Counted from the first letter of the stretch, positions 20,912 through 33,109 are shown. The stretch: DNA of 64,000 bases from Ornithodoros turicata (GCF_037126465.1 NC_088201.1:134134052-134198051); one strand, 5' to 3'. Notes: generated from the sequence alone by a model not told the origin. Translations and numbers: made by a program.

Positions 20912-22053
20912 CAGTTAAACCTCCCTATAGCGAACTCTCCATGCTGCGAATTTCTCTATTTAGCGAACTTTTTTCAAATGCTTGTACATTTGTCCCATTG
21001 AAGCCTATGTATTTGGGTTTTTCGTACAGCGAAGTGCGTTTGCCCGTGTTCTCTGTGTTACGAAGTTCCGCGTGCGCTTAACACCGCTCCGATTCTCGGA
21101 AATAGTGCAACGTTCCGAACTTTCTGGAATTCAGGGCCATCCAGGGTGCCCGACACATCATATCCAGGTCGCTCTTTGTGTTGGAGAAGCCTGTACAAAG
21201 GAGAGTTGGTGAGAGGAGGGCGCCGGGGGCTCGGTGACCGGCGCAACCGGCGTGCGCAACCCGCGTTCGACGAATGAGAAGGTCCCCTCCTCTCTCCCTA
21301 CAGTTTACAACCGCCGGTCAGTTGTCACTTTTTTTGGTTCCGCGTGTGAGCGGGTAAAGTGGACGCCATGGCAAACGTGCTCAAGCGGAAATCGTTGTCC
21401 GTAGATGCCAAGGTGCAGATCATCAACGCAGTCGCCAAGGGTGAAAAGAAAAAGGACGTAGCTGCGAGGTTCGGAACCCGGCGAATTCTTTGTCAACGAT
21501 CCTGAAGGCCACAGAGAACTGAAGCCACGGACGCGCTCGCTGTGCTCCAGCGATGGGAAGAACTTCGAGAACAAGGTGGGGTGCCGGATGATGTTGCACT
21601 GGAGGACTTTTTGGACGCCGACTCAACGGCAGTATGCACAGAGGAGCTTACTGAGGCCGACATCGTCGCCAGTCTGCGTAAGGATACACACAAGGACATA
21701 TGTGTGCCATCTGTTAGGGAGGTGCTCGACTCTATTGACGTGCTTCGACGATACGCGGTCTCGTACAAGGACCAGGAGGGCGCTCTGGTGTCGCTGGCAA
21801 ACTATGAACGGTCTGTGATACAGACGTTCTTCAAGACTGTGCAAAAGCGAGTAACTGACTATTTCTGAGCCAAATAAATTGCTTCTTTCTCTTCCATAGT
21901 CTTGTTTTTCGTGCATTATATTCCCGGGAACTTCAGGCTATTTAACTGTAGTAACAACCACCGAAATTTAGCTAACGTTCTCTATAACGAAGTTCTCCAT
22001 ATAGCGAAGTTTTGCGATGTGTTTACCGACTTCGTTACATAGAGGTTTAACTG
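20912..22053 (+). mobile_element. Internally deleted Tigger/pogo element
   Basis: Terminal repeats CAGTTAAACCTCCCTATAGC (left) and the complement of the right end (CAGTTAAACCTCTATGTAAC) are flanked by TA at 20910-20911 and 22054-22055. Subterminal AGCGAA and TTCGTTA motifs occur at both ends. The element is 1142 bp, less than half the size of full-length relatives in this window. Confidence 0.9.
21368..21868 (+). pseudogene. Deleted Tigger transposase: N-terminal HTH joined to C-terminal tail
   Basis: The ATG at 21368 starts MANVLKRKSLSVDAKVQII, the N-terminal helix-turn-helix. The frame breaks at RRILCQRS followed by a stop. Another frame resumes with the C-terminal tail: WEELREQGGVPDDVALEDF, TEELTEADIVASL and finally VQKRVTDYF, ending at 21868. 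The whole catalytic domain is missing. The tail aligns with the minus-strand transposase pseudogene at 57.0-59.4 kb (EETTEADIVTGL). Confidence 0.8.
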
Positions 22054-22055
22054 TA

Positions 22056-22583
22056 TATGTCTGTATTTTTATTTTTATGTTTGTACCAACCCTCCCTCTC
22101 TACGTTAAAACATGTCTTATATATTCTGGAATTTTGTAACTTGATGCTAGACCTGCAGAAGAAGCTTTTTTTTTCTCTTGTCTGTCATTCTATTGGTTAA
22201 ATTGTCATTTGTTTAGCAACATGTGTGTGTATATCCCAGGGTCTGTTAATAAATAAATCTATCAGCTGAGAGCTAGCAGTTGTGTTGTAGCTGTCTCATC
22301 CTGTCCTTGGCTGCTTGTGTTTCACTACGGGCATGTAAAATAAAAAAACACATAAAAAGAGCAACATGGAAAGCTGCTTGCTCTAGTGCTCACACAGAGG
22401 CAATGCAATGAGGTAACATGTTCCATTCATGAACCGTACATAGTAGTACAGATCACAATGGCAACCAATTACTCAGATTTTTCTGGAAGTACTTTTTATT
22501 TTGCAACTTTGATTGTCCAGCCTATTATTGGAGCTTTATGTGATTCCACTCTTGAGATTTTAAGATTGCTGATCCTGTATATA
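22056..22583. other. No gene recognised
   Basis: AT-rich sequence with a short TTAATAAATAAAT run near 22247 that could be the tail of a retroelement; no coding part accompanies it. Confidence 0.35.
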
Positions 22584-22934
22584 TAGGGCCTGACTTTTTA
22601 GGGTTAAACCCGTATCCGCCCGATATTTACCCCCCGAACGAAATCTGTAAAATTCGGGTTTAACCCGAATCTACCCGAAAACATCCGGGTCGCGTGGCAC
22701 ACCCATAAGCGTGCATTAAAATAAAGTTTGATAACATTGCTAAACATTAGTTCCATGTTAAGACAAATTTTTATTAAACAAAAAGAATCACCTGAATACA
22801 CCCGAATTCCTGACGACAGAATATGCCGTAACGGGATTTAACCCGAATACACCCGAATTTTCAAATAAAAAATATCACCCGATATTTACCCCCCGAATTT
22901 GGCCAAAAATAAAACCCGAAAAAGTCAGGCCCTA
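22584..22934. mobile_element. hAT-like MITE with 8-bp target duplication TGTATATA
   Basis: TGTATATA lies at 22576-22583 and 22935-22942. The ends TAGGGCCTGACTTTTTAGGG and the complement of CCCGAAAAAGTCAGGCCCTA are a long inverted repeat. The sub-ends are full of ACCCGAAT-type repeats. A decayed relative lies at 52222-52565. Confidence 0.85.
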
Positions 22935-23350
22935 TGTATATATTGTTAATTTTAAAGCTGTACTGTGCTGCGGTACAAAAAGAGAATTGTCATATCTGCA
23001 TTTGAATATATAGGAATAGTTTGTAAGTACTTTGCTTGTTGACATTTACATATATGTGCATGAGGTCCCAACATTGGTAATTGACGGAAAATGTAAATAA
23101 AGTGATTTATTTGCTTACCAAACAATACACAAGCACTGTCTTTTCTAGTGAGATATTCTCTGTTCACAAGACATAAAAGTTGCAAAGTTAAAGGGGCACA
23201 ATGACGCTAGAGTGTAGCATTGTTTTTTGCCACTTCACATATATTCACTGTTATTTGTGTGCACATGTATGACCAGGAAGGTACAGCATGTGCATAAAAA
23301 ATAATTTCGCATACAAGTATGTATAATTGTACTTCATGTGTGATGGTTAT

Positions 23351-24329
23351 TAGGGGTGTGCGAATATTCGAGTTCTCGAATTCGAATCAAATATCAAATG
23401 CTCGAACTATTCAATTCGCGAATCGAATATCCAATATTCGATTTTTCGAATATTCGACTATTCCCCGAATATGAACGACACAACCCGAAAGTGGGCTTCA
23501 CCTGATGCTTCCGTGCATGAGGTGAAACCTGCTTTACGAAATTGCCCTTGCTGCAGGACCAACACAGGCGGGACAGTGTTTAGATTAAGATAACATTATC
23601 CAAAGTTAGTTTTGTAGACATCGCCTGTGGAAGGGGTGGTGCCACTCCCACATGTAGTTTAGCAGTGCCGATGAGGGACTTTGATTTGATGTCTGTGAGG
23701 TTGCCTTTAAAAAGTTAGGACTCTTGAATAATGACTACAGCCCACGAACAAGAAGGGTGTCCTAGAGAGAAACAAGAGAGAAACTGATGTTCTGAGGCTG
23801 GAACAACATGGAAGGGACGTTTTCATCGTTGATTCAAGGGTGTCCTAAAGATGTCCTTTACGTCTACAATTTCAGTAGTGCAACTTCCTAGGGCGAGTGC
23901 AAAGAAACTACAGGGTGTTCATGGCAAAGCTGAGGCAGGATGCCAATTCGTTTGTTTCCCAAATGGCCTGTGGTTGTCTGAAACAATTACAGCCCCATCC
24001 GTATAACATGCTACTGCCTGACATAAAATTTTGAAATGAAAATAACCACTCCAGTACTCCAGTAAGTGTGGGCTCACCTGAAAAGCAGGAAGCAGTCTCA
24101 TGTAAAATTAAAGAGTAGGGGCTTATAGCAGAAGAATTGCACGTATCTCTTGCGACAGTTAATGTCACAAAAATTACACTAAAGCCATGGGCTACAAAAT
24201 GGAAACTTTTAGTGCGAAAGTCGCATACTGTAAATTTTGCACGAATATTCGATTCGGTATTTTGAATTTCTTCCTCCATTCGATTCGATATTCGATTCGA
24301 CTTAAAATATTCGGATTCGCACAACCTTA
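23351..24329. mobile_element. hAT-like MITE (TAGGGGTGTGCG family) with 8-bp target duplication ATGGTTAT
   Basis: ATGGTTAT lies at 23343-23350 and 24330-24337. The ends are TAGGGGTGTGCGAATATTCG and the complement of CGGATTCGCACAACCTTA. Both ends are filled with TTCGAATATTCG palindromes. The interior matches 9598-10466 and 54088-54972 in inverse orientation and contains the family hairpin around 23488. Confidence 0.9.
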
Positions 24330-24337
24330 ATGGTTAT

Positions 24338-25618
24338 GCTAAAGCGTCACTTCCCTTCCATGAAGACTCGAGTTACATGGGCCCTGTAAAACTGGCCTTT
24401 GTGAACCATTTGGTAACGTATCTCTAACTGTAAAGGGAAGAGGCCGTCGAGAATGCTGCAGACATGGTTGCATCTTACAAATTGCTTATCATGTCCTACA
24501 TGATAAATATTAAATACGAAGAGATTTGTGCAATAATTCCTGCATACGGAATTAATTCAGAGGCTGACCAGTGATCTCACCCATGATGACATTCACATAA
24601 ATTGGCCCCATCTCTTTTACACCCCATGGGCTGTGTTGTGAGTTGAAATAGCAATCTACAGGGGGTAAGGTGCACCAGCTGATTGCATTTCTAGGACCTA
24701 TGCTCTGCCCTAACTCTACAGACACCCGAAACATCATTTCTAAGTGGCAATATGTGCTCTGGTAGTTCTTTTGCATCCACATAGCTTTCGGAGCTTTCGT
24801 GTGCATGTTTTTGTGCTACGGTGGTCATTAAAAACAAAATCCAGATGTTAGACGTGAAGTGCAGCAGTTTGTAGTGTGGTACATGACGCAGCATGACATG
24901 GGAGTGTGCGATTCAAAGAAAGCTTCTGGAAAATGCACAGAATCCCACAAAGAGCTCAAATGTGATTGATATTTGTTTTACGTCACTCGTCGTTCCATAA
25001 TCTCGTTGACGGTGTTACACATTGATAAATCGTACGTAAAACTTGCACTGTTTACTTATCTTTCTTACTTAAGATAAGTTTACTTAGCTGCACTGTTTAC
25101 TTATCACGGAACCAGTGGAACCCAGCTGTCCGCCATCTTCAAGAACAGATACGTGAAGCACGACCTACTACTATACTAGAGACCTGGACATCAGCAAAGC
25201 TCCCAGCACCGGGATAGTAGTTCTGGCAATCGCCGCTGCGCTATGGGATTTGGCGCTAGTTGGCACTATTCATTAGCACGTGGGTTGCCAAAACTGTGGC
25301 AAAGTATGTTGGGCTGTGTTGACATCGACGAAGAGGTATGGAAGAGGGTAGTACGTGCTTAGCAACAACCTAGTAGCCCTGTGTAGCAGCAAGTATTTAA
25401 TTTCGCGATTCCAGAGCTGTTTCCTTTTGTGGGATAAAGGACAAGCTGTGTCCGCGAGTACAATTTTACACGATTTTTCAGTGGTCGCGAAATTCGCAAA
25501 AATTAGTACATCGCAAATAAAAATATGTTTACAGTATTAAGGATATCGGCATAGCTGACATTTCATCAACACAATGTGGAACAATTTCCATCTACAGTGA
25601 GTCTAGATATTGTCTCAC
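24338..25618. other. No gene recognised
   Basis: No coding frame with a motif. 25430-25545 resembles the ends of the TA-flanked MITE at 5599 (TTCGCAAAAATTAGTA and a terminal TTTACAGTA) and may be a fragment of it. Confidence 0.35.
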
Positions 25619-25762
25619 CTGGAAAGCATTTGGTGATATGTACCGCTGTGGTTTCGATGATACCTCCGCTGTAGTCTCTGTCGTTGTCTGGTGATACAGC
25701 AAAGCTGTGGTCCTGAGGTTCTTCCTTCACTTGGATGGAATCTCTTCCGTTCATTGACCAGT
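25619..25762 (-). CDS. KEEP cassette exon, copy 3
   Basis: A 144-nt minus-strand unit lies between acceptor TTTAAAG and donor GTGAGACAATATC, open in phase 1 to phase 1. The peptide begins DWSMNGRDSIQVKEEPQDHS and ends in HITKCFP. ATG is present at the third codon of the unit. The reading frame also continues past the donor (ETISRLTVDGNCSTLC) to a stop, as in several other copies. The flanking 380 bp upstream is duplicated at 53.74-54.08 kb next to copy 8. Confidence 0.65.
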
Positions 25763-26145
25763 CTTTAAAAAAAGAAACAAAAAAAAAGTTTTCACACAAC
25801 ACACTGCAAGAACATATCGAGAACATACTGAGAGTGGGGCATAAGAGGAAGTGGCGAACGCCGGAAGGTCAGGAAGCCAATTCATGTTTCATTAATGTGA
25901 ATATTTCATGTGTTTGCTTTAAAAGTACAAAAATGTGCTCAAGGTATGTCACCTCCGACGAGTATTTTCTCAACATGATCAGTGTACAAGCAACAGTTTA
26001 AAGCATACAGGTGCATACATTGTGACCTAGAATCACGTTTTGCAAGTCTAAGCCAATCCCAGACATTTTTAGATTTGTGCACAGCGTTGACTTACTAAAG
26101 TCCTGAAGTACAGGTAGCATATACCATGGCAGATTTAGATAATGC
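25763..26145 (-). repeat. Duplicated block upstream of cassette copy 3
   Basis: Read on the minus strand it contains TGCTACCTGTACTTC, GATTGGCTTAGACTTG and TGAGAAAATACTCGT in the same order as 53736-53960 on the plus strand, each time leading into a cassette exon. This shows that the duplication unit includes intron sequence, not only the exon. Confidence 0.75.
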
Positions 26146-26427
26146 CAATGTCATTTGTGATTGTGTAAAGAAAAACTTTAACTTCGAAAATTGCAGCATT
26201 CAATTGCAAAAAAGAAATATATATATGTACTAGCAGCATTTCGCTGAAATTCCATTCTTGCACATATCTCTTCCAATACAAAGAAAGATGAACAGCAGGT
26301 ATATTATGTATCTACTAACCTGCGCAGAAAAAAAATTCTGACATATTTGATACATGCATTATTAATTATGTGCACAATTGTTGTTGCTGTTGTTATTATT
26401 TTTTACAACTGCTGTGATGAAGAAATA

Positions 26428-29009
26428 CAGTTGAACTCCTTTATAACGAAACTCAGGAGACTCAGAAAAAAATTTGTTCTCAAGGTAATTTCGTTAAAGA
26501 GGATGCGGACTCGATGAAGGTTCATATCAGCAGGTAAAGAGGACCGTGATTAGTGCTAAGCTATCACAATTACCATAGCCTGTCTTGGAGTGACATTAGA
26601 TCTGCAGAGAACGACTATATATGATGCACAAAATCAAGTTTCACGAGTGCATCACAAAGCTTCCACAAGAGCAACAAAAGAAAAACGACCGCTACTTTTC
26701 TACTATTTTCAGTTACGGATAGCCTTACAGTTACAAATATAGTATAAACGTTACAAAATAAAGCTTGTAAGTCAACCAAAGTGCTATCAAAGAGCACCCA
26801 TGGCACCGCTACCAATGAAACGACAGCGCCATTTGTGTTGTTTACGACGGTGCTGCACAAATACGAAGATTGGTGGCACTAGCGTCGCTCGTAGTAGTTT
26901 CGGTATCATAGAATTACACATGGATTACGAAAGAATCACGAGAGTGCTAGTTTTGCCTATGGACATTTATTTTCATGTGAAGAAGTCAGTCAACTTTTTC
27001 TGCACCAGGCCCCTGACAGTGCTTTGCATGCAGAACATTCTCAAAATGTCCAAGTCTTTAAACTGCGTTTCGGGAACGCAAGAGCAGAAGGAAAGAAAAC
27101 ACTGCAGTTAGTCAATTAGTCGGGTAGCTTCGACAGCCGATACCATTACGGGTTCAGATTCCTCTTCATCATCACTTTCTTCCGCTGGCCCATGCTTGTC
27201 ATTTTCCACCTCCGCACATATGTCCACATCTGATGGTTGTGGGCGCACAATCACATGGTCGTCCGCAGCTACGAAGTCCTCTGGAGCGATAATTTTCAAG
27301 AATGTCGGAAGCACTTACGTAGGCTCCCTATGCCTCGAGGAAGGATTCATTGTTGTCAGGGCACAGGGCTACTTCCTGTGGTGACTCATCCACGGGCGAT
27401 GGCAGTACGAATCCAGCCTTCCGCCAACAGTTTTCGATAACCTCCCTCTTTACACTCCACCAAGCGCCAGTTATCATTTCCACTACTTGTTTGATGTCGA
27501 TCTTTGTAGGCTTGGAGACCTTGCATTTGTTGTTCAGCAAGATCCTGTCGATCATCCGTCATCTGTAGTGAGACTTCGCTGAGCGGATTATGCCCTGGTC
27601 GAGTGGTTGGAGAGTAGAAGTGCAGTTCGGAGGAAAAATCAGCACTTTCACATGGCTTATTTTTGGAAGCTTGGAATGGGCAGAGCAATTGTCCACGATG
27701 AGCACGATGTGTTTGCCCTTGGCTTTCTCGTCTGGTCCAGTTGAAACAGCCATTCCGTGAAGATCGATGCCGACATCCACGCATTCTTGTTGAAGAAATA
27801 GTCAGTGGGCCGGCTGTGCATGTGCATGAAGCAGTGCGGTTTGCTGGCTCTTCCGATCACAAGAGGCCTCAACTGAAATGTCCCAGTCATATTGCAACAA
27901 AACAGAACTGTTATCCTACCCCTACACTTCTTGCTGCCTTTACACTTATCCCCCTTGACCGTCAATGTCTGCTCGGGTAGGACCTTGAAGAAAAGCCCGG
28001 TCTCGTCGGCGCTGAAGATGTCGTCAGCATCATATTCAGACAGTACCTTCACCATTTCCTTTTCTCTCCAGCCCTGGGCAACGTCTTGCGTAGCTGATTT
28101 TTCTTCATCGCTAACTCCTTTGAATATGACATCATGCCGTGAACGGAACGCGTGCAGCCAGCCTTGAGTTGCCATAAACTTGTCATCCACGCAGTAGATG
28201 ACAGCGAAGTGTCGTGCCTTTGCGCAGAGCATGGGGGCCAGATACGGGGATGTCCTGAGCTCTTACCTTTAAGAACCACTTGAACATGGCCTTATCGACG
28301 TCTTCGAAGTCTGCAGCTTTTATTCGTTTCCACACGGGCGCACCGTCGTAGTTTTCGTAGTACTCTCGCTGTATCTTGTCGCGGTCCTTGATGAATGTTG
28401 ACAGCGTAGATGCACTTATGCTAAAGTCCATGGCAATGTCACCTTTTTTCCGTCCGCTGTCCACTTCCTCGAGGGTGGAAATATTTTCTTCCAGGGTAAA
28501 CTGTTGCCGCTTTGCAGTTGTCCTTGGAGTCATAGCAGCCACAATGCCTTACAGCAGTCACAGCATGTGGTCGAGAAATGTGGTTTCAGTGTTGCACGGG
28601 GTCTTATAGAGGCCACATGACGGCATGCATGGACCTATGCATGAGGTCTTACGACGTCATGTGACGGACGCCAAGGTCAAGAAAACCAAATTTACGGGTC
28701 ACCTGGTTGTGGTGGTCAGTGCCCGTGGGAAGGCCGCTCCCCGCCCCGCGTTCACTTATCTCGGATTAGCGGTGCGCGGGGGCCATTATTATCGACAAAA
28801 GTAAGGAAAATTTCCGTTATATGGGTTAACTCTTAGTGGAACAGACTGGGAAATCGCTTCATTAATTTAATACGTTCATTCTAAAGAATTTTGTTGTAAA
28901 TGTTCGAAAATTACATTAGTACCTATGGGAGTATTACGAGACTGCAAAGAAAAATTCATTGTAGCAGTTTTTTTGTTAAGAAGGTGTTCGTCCTAAAGGA
29001 GTTTGACTG
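26428..29009 (-). mobile_element. Full-length Tigger/pogo element with decayed transposase
   Basis: Ends CAGTTGAACTCCTTTATAAC (left) and the complement of the right end (CAGTCAAACTCCTTTAGGAC) form the terminal repeat, flanked by TA at 26426-26427 and 29010-29011. Length 2582 bp. The transposase lies on the minus strand. Confidence 0.9.
27108..28542 (-). pseudogene. Tigger/pogo transposase pseudogene, four or more frameshifts
   Basis: The start at 28542 reads MAAMTPRTTAKRQQFTLEEN, an N-terminal HTH ending near STLSTFIKDRDK. Successive frames supply the CENP-B HTH (GWLHAFRSRHDVIFKG), DDE strands (FSADETGLFFKVLP; IVDNCSAHS; LQPLDQGIIRSAKSHY), a middle region (WWSVKREVIENCWRKAGFV) and an acidic tail ending at 27108. 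All three catalytic aspartates are visible, but the gene changes frame near 28230, 27780, 27560 and 27320. The order and spacing are otherwise those of a full-length transposase, so this is an aged copy and not a deletion derivative. Confidence 0.9.
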
Positions 29010-29129
29010 TAAAACCAGACAAGCAGGGTTCCCCCCATGGTGGGCAGCAGTGGACCTGGCGCCCACCTGCCCACCACTTCTTTCTGTCGTGTTTCCCACC
29101 GCACGTCGGTCATACGGATATTGTCGGTG

Positions 29130-29402
29130 ATATCGTGCCGTCGTTGCGTGCCTCAGACATTCGGTAGGGCTTAGCTCCTTTTCAATGTTAGCTTGCCGTC
29201 CACCCTTCGGCCCACCAAAGGTTTTCCTTGTACTGGAACAGTCGAAGATTTCTTTATGTTGCCAAAGCCATCTTTGTACGTTTGCCTCGGAAACTCTGAA
29301 ACGCTGCCCAAGTTACTTTACCAAGAACGTTGTTGTTGTTCGTGGTTTCAGCATCGATCACTTTCCGCTTGAACGTGGAAGAATAAAACTCACGCTTTAG
29401 GG
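29130..29402 (-). pseudogene. Possible pogo-type transposase N-terminus (Brinker-like HTH)
   Basis: The minus strand reads LKREFYSSTFKRKVID near the start and later STRKTFGGPKGGRQANIEKE, in different frames. This resembles the Brinker-type helix-turn-helix (S-Y-x-x-x-F-K-x-K-V-I, then K-x-x-R-G-x-K-x-R-x-x-x-L-E) at the start of some pogo-like transposases. No downstream catalytic part is visible. The match is from memory of the family and is tentative. Confidence 0.4.
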
Positions 29403-29799
29403 CCATCACAAAACGTACGTGCAAACGCGAAATGCAACTGGCACCGAGAGACGAGACTCACAAATATTTACATAATTAAACTTACAATACATGACGTTCA
29501 CATCAGAAGGCGGCAAAAACCTAGTAAGAACGAATGCTGTTTGACCGCATGATTCTGCGTGGCTTAGTTTTTTTTATTATAATTCAATGACATGTTTCCT
29601 GGGACACCCTGGAGACTCCATACCAAGTTTATAACACTCCTCACCTGTATAGTCGCCCTTGACGATTTCATTGCTGTTTCCATGATTTCCTGGTAAAGTA
29701 AAGTTTCCCGGACGCTTTGCCTTCACGCAATAACCAACAGATGTTGCATCTTCTAAAGGCAGAAACAAAAAATTTAATATCCAAAAATTTAATATAAAA

Positions 29800-30060
29800 G
29801 GCTTTTGCAATGCGTGATGAATGTGGTGTACTGCGTCCCGCTGACTTGTGGGAAGGCATATGTTGGGCAAACGGGGAGATGTGTTAATTCGATATTAAGA
29901 ACAACATTGTTATGCTTGTTCAAAGACACCTATCTGCAGCCACCTTGCTGCCCACTGCAGCATCTGCAAATGCAAACCGTTGTTCGGCGACACAACCACT
30001 TTGGACAGGGCGATAAATATTTCTTTCATCCTTGTATTAAAGTTGTTAGTGGCCCTTGTT
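29800..30060 (+). pseudogene. Penelope-like element GIY-YIG endonuclease fragment
   Basis: The frame reads VVYCVPLTCGKAYVGQTGRC, the GIY-YIG core (VVY/YVG, then an arginine) as in the C-terminal nuclease of Penelope-like retroelements. After a frameshift AHCSICKCKPLFGDTTTL continues the same domain. No reverse transcriptase is seen upstream. A CTGATGA motif about 190 bp downstream (30250) may be the remains of the element's ribozyme. Confidence 0.6.
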
Positions 30061-30263
30061 TATGTGTGTCTCCTCGCTGTCCGTCCTGTAACATTTTGCA
30101 GCACTTTTTGCACCTCTTGCTATGGAATACCAACTAGCCCAACGGTCGGCGTTATTTAATATCCCATCAGCACAGAAAATGGTGCTGTTTAATCCTGTTT
30201 TGTAGTTACGCTCGAGACAATTGTCTTTGCGAGGCACAGAACATAGCTGCTGATGAAAGCTTA

Positions 30264-30385
30264 GTTAGAGGTAACATTTTCCTTGAGATTGAGGAACACA
30301 CAATATGAAGAGGACAACACAAGATTCCCCTCTCCATACTGTGTGCTTCTCAAATTCAAGGAACTGTTACCTCTTTCTGCAGTAC
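30264..30385. repeat. Foldback hairpin downstream of the Penelope-like fragment
   Basis: GTTAGAGGTAACATTTTCCT near 30264 is complementary, with mismatches, to AGGAACTGTTACCTCTTTCT near 30358, and TTGAGATTGAGGAACACACA to TGTGTGCTTCTCAAATTCAA. The spacer is about 30 bp. It directly follows a CTGATGA motif at 30250-30256. Confidence 0.55.
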
Positions 30386-31841
30386 ATTGTTAACACTGAT
30401 CAACTTGTATACACCTAGTGATTCTACGACCACTTTGGTTTAGATATATTAACTGTGTTCCACGTTAAGTTCAACTGAAGAACAAGATGCTATGTTCGTT
30501 TGTAGTCCTATGGCACGGAGTAAGGAAGACAGTAGGCGAAACTGCCCAAAGAAGCAAAGAGAGAGAGAGAGAGAGAAAGGCAGTTTTCGAAGCCTTGTGA
30601 CAGATGGCACTGGTATTTCCAGCAGAGTCGGTTATTAGGAGAGTTTGGCCATTGGGAGGAACCAGCCTCGAAGTGCACTGGGCAGCGCCAAGGCCAGCGG
30701 CACCATTTTGGATCAGAGCTATTGCCTTCAAATCTCCCATTCCGTCTTTATGGAGCAGAGGAAAAGCCTTGAAATCTCCCTGTGCTGCCGCAGCTCGCCT
30801 ATTAAGCAATGCATATACGGCAATACAAGCACAATGGGGATGGTGTTCATGTCATAGTGTTGCCACTCTGCTGCATTTTAATGCAAAGTTATTGCTTTCG
30901 CTACTGAATGTGGCGACAGTTTATAGCGGCAAGGCAGTATTGGAAGCAAATGGTAGAGGTGGCTGAAGTAACAGGGAGAGATAAAGAATTGTGCCTGCGA
31001 AGTGGATTTTGGACGCTTGGTGCGAAGTGCCTGACGACATTGTTCTGTGCGATTTTTAAAAAGTGTTTTTTGTCTAACACCTTGGACAGAACGGACAACA
31101 TAAGCTGTGAGCAGATAGCAAAAAAGAAAAGAGCTGCCAAGAATAAATGGTACTGTGCAATATATATACTGCCTCCCAATGTCTGTTTGCTTTTTTCCAA
31201 ATTTGAGTACCCCAAACTCGCGGCTTGTCCTACATTTGAGAAAATATGGCATACGAAAGAGAGTCTTGCCGTGGGACCTGTCTATGCCTGGAGCTCCACC
31301 GACTTTTTGTGCTCTCTGGTCAACCACGAGACAAAATATTGTACAGTTTGCTACTGATCTCAGACTATCCATGCTATATTTCACCTGTATTCATTGGGAA
31401 CCATTATTTTTGGGAAACTGGAGTGGACTGGATTGAATAGGATATTCCCTGGCGACATACTAACATAATGAATTTTGCAGCCACTTTTATTGGTGCTATC
31501 TGAATAGAGAAGGGAATGTTGGGAAGACGCAGAACAGCAGAAGTGCTTTCTAGCAGAAATTATTGGCTGGCAGAAGCACTTGTTGGAACAGACCACTGGT
31601 ATTATGCATATTTCAACTATGAAACATAACAAGATGAAATCATGAATGGGCAAAGGTGCGTATATGAATAAAAGTCTGTCACAAAATGCAAATTTTGAGC
31701 ATATGTAGTGTTCTCCTTGCTACTTGCTTGCGATCAGGCTTTCCTAGAGCTAACAAGGATGATGCAATACTCTTTTCACGTAAACATCGACACTGCTGTG
31801 AAATTTAAATGTAATTTGCAGGGTAGTTGCAATAGAATATA
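30386..31841. other. No gene recognised
   Basis: Includes a (GA)n run near 30559-30578. Overlapping open frames of 90-170 codons on both strands between 30.6 and 31.4 kb have no motif I recognise and are probably chance. Confidence 0.35.
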
Positions 31842-32051
31842 CAGTAAAACCCGCAGATAGCGATATTGCATATAACGATATCCCTCATAAAATGATGGTT
31901 CATGATGCTACCGTCAAAGTATACATTTTTTCTACGGGGAAACGACCCGTGTATAGCGATGGAGACCGTGGTTCCGAGTACTCGTATAACAATGTTCGAC
32001 ACTGTCCTGTGCGAGTAACCTCGCTACGATTTTCTCCGCGATAAGATACTG
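31842..32051. mobile_element. Possible TA-flanked MITE
   Basis: Starts CAGTAAAACCCGCAGATAGC and ends CCGCGATAAGATACTG, a loose inverted repeat with TA on both sides. Its right end overlaps the left end of the next Tigger element, so one of the two boundaries may be wrong. Confidence 0.35.
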
Positions 32052-33107
32052 TAGAATCTCGATGCTACGAATCTCACTGGGTAGCGGAAAAAATTTGTAT
32101 CATCCGAAATTCACATCAAAAGAATTAAATCCAAATAAAAATTGAGGCAAGAAAATAGACAGTGACTGCTCATTTTCCAATACTGTCTGTTTCTAGTACT
32201 GTTTCTACAACGAAGTAATCTCCTCTATTTTCATCCCACCCTCGGGTATTGCGAAGTTTTTGCCCCGAATTTCTTATCGCGGAATGACCAAACCACGGAG
32301 ATTAGCGATGGCACGTACGTGTCACCGATGAGGGAAATGACCTCAATGAGCGTTCGCGTCCTAGCCTGGCGCTCTGCTCTGCATTCTCTCGCTTCCTCCT
32401 CGCCACATCTCCACCCACGTGACCACGCGTAACGTGATTCATTCCCTCTGACTACTGGCAGTGTGGACAACGTGGATACACCTTCTACTACTGGTACGCC
32501 ATGTATCGCAAATTGAAAGCGTTGTCTTTGGAGATAAAAATGCAGATCCTACAGGATATTGACAGCGGCACGAAAAAGAAGAACGTCGCCGAGAAGTACG
32601 GGATTCCTGCCAACACCCTTTCAATGATTCTGAAAGGCATAATTTGGTCGCTAAAAGGCCTCTACCGGAAGAGCCTTATGTCAAGGATGGTCTTTGACAT
32701 TGACCAGCAGCAGGCCCCTACAGCAATAACTGTAAGAACTGTGATTGAGATGTTGTTCAGAGCGTGGAACGTCACGCACACCACAATTCGAAACTGTTTT
32801 ACGAAGGGCGGGCCGCGGCCATCGCGGAGGAAGCTGACACGGAGGCGACATCAACACCAAGTGGAAGTCAGCATGTGGAAGCGTCTGCAAATGGTGGAGG
32901 AGGTGACTTTTCAAATAAATATGCTTTTTGGGGTGCTGATTTTGTGTTGTAGCCTGACTGTATCATATCACAGTGTGGTGCACGCATTTGTTCGTAGCTT
33001 AGCGGCAATCTCCTGCATTTTCTGGAGGCATTCTTTTAGTACGAATTTCGGATACCACGGACAAATTCACGGTTCCCGCGAGACTTCACTATAACGAGTT
33101 TCGACTG
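32049..33107 (+). mobile_element. Internally deleted Tigger/pogo element
   Basis: The left end CTGTAGAATCTCGATGCTAC and the complement of the right end (CAGTCGAAACTCGTTATAGT) are an imperfect inverted repeat that extends through ATCCGAAATTC on both sides. TA flanks both ends (32047-32048 and 33108-33109). Length 1059 bp. Confidence 0.75.
32501..32830 (+). pseudogene. Deleted Tigger transposase: HTH joined to C-terminal segment
   Basis: The ATG at 32501 starts MYRKLKALSLEIKMQILQDI, and the HTH continues to NTLSMILKG near residue 46. The sequence then jumps to C-terminal material: TVRTVIEMLFRAWNVTHTTI followed by RNCFTKGG, the conserved cysteine-phenylalanine block. The catalytic core is missing. 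The open frame continues to 33094 but later residues look like untranslated sequence read through. Confidence 0.75.
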
Positions 33108-33109
33108 TA

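Noticed and set aside
30878..31384. Overlapping open frames of about 150-168 codons on both strands
   Set aside because: No motif, no splice context, and similar lengths on opposite strands suggest chance.
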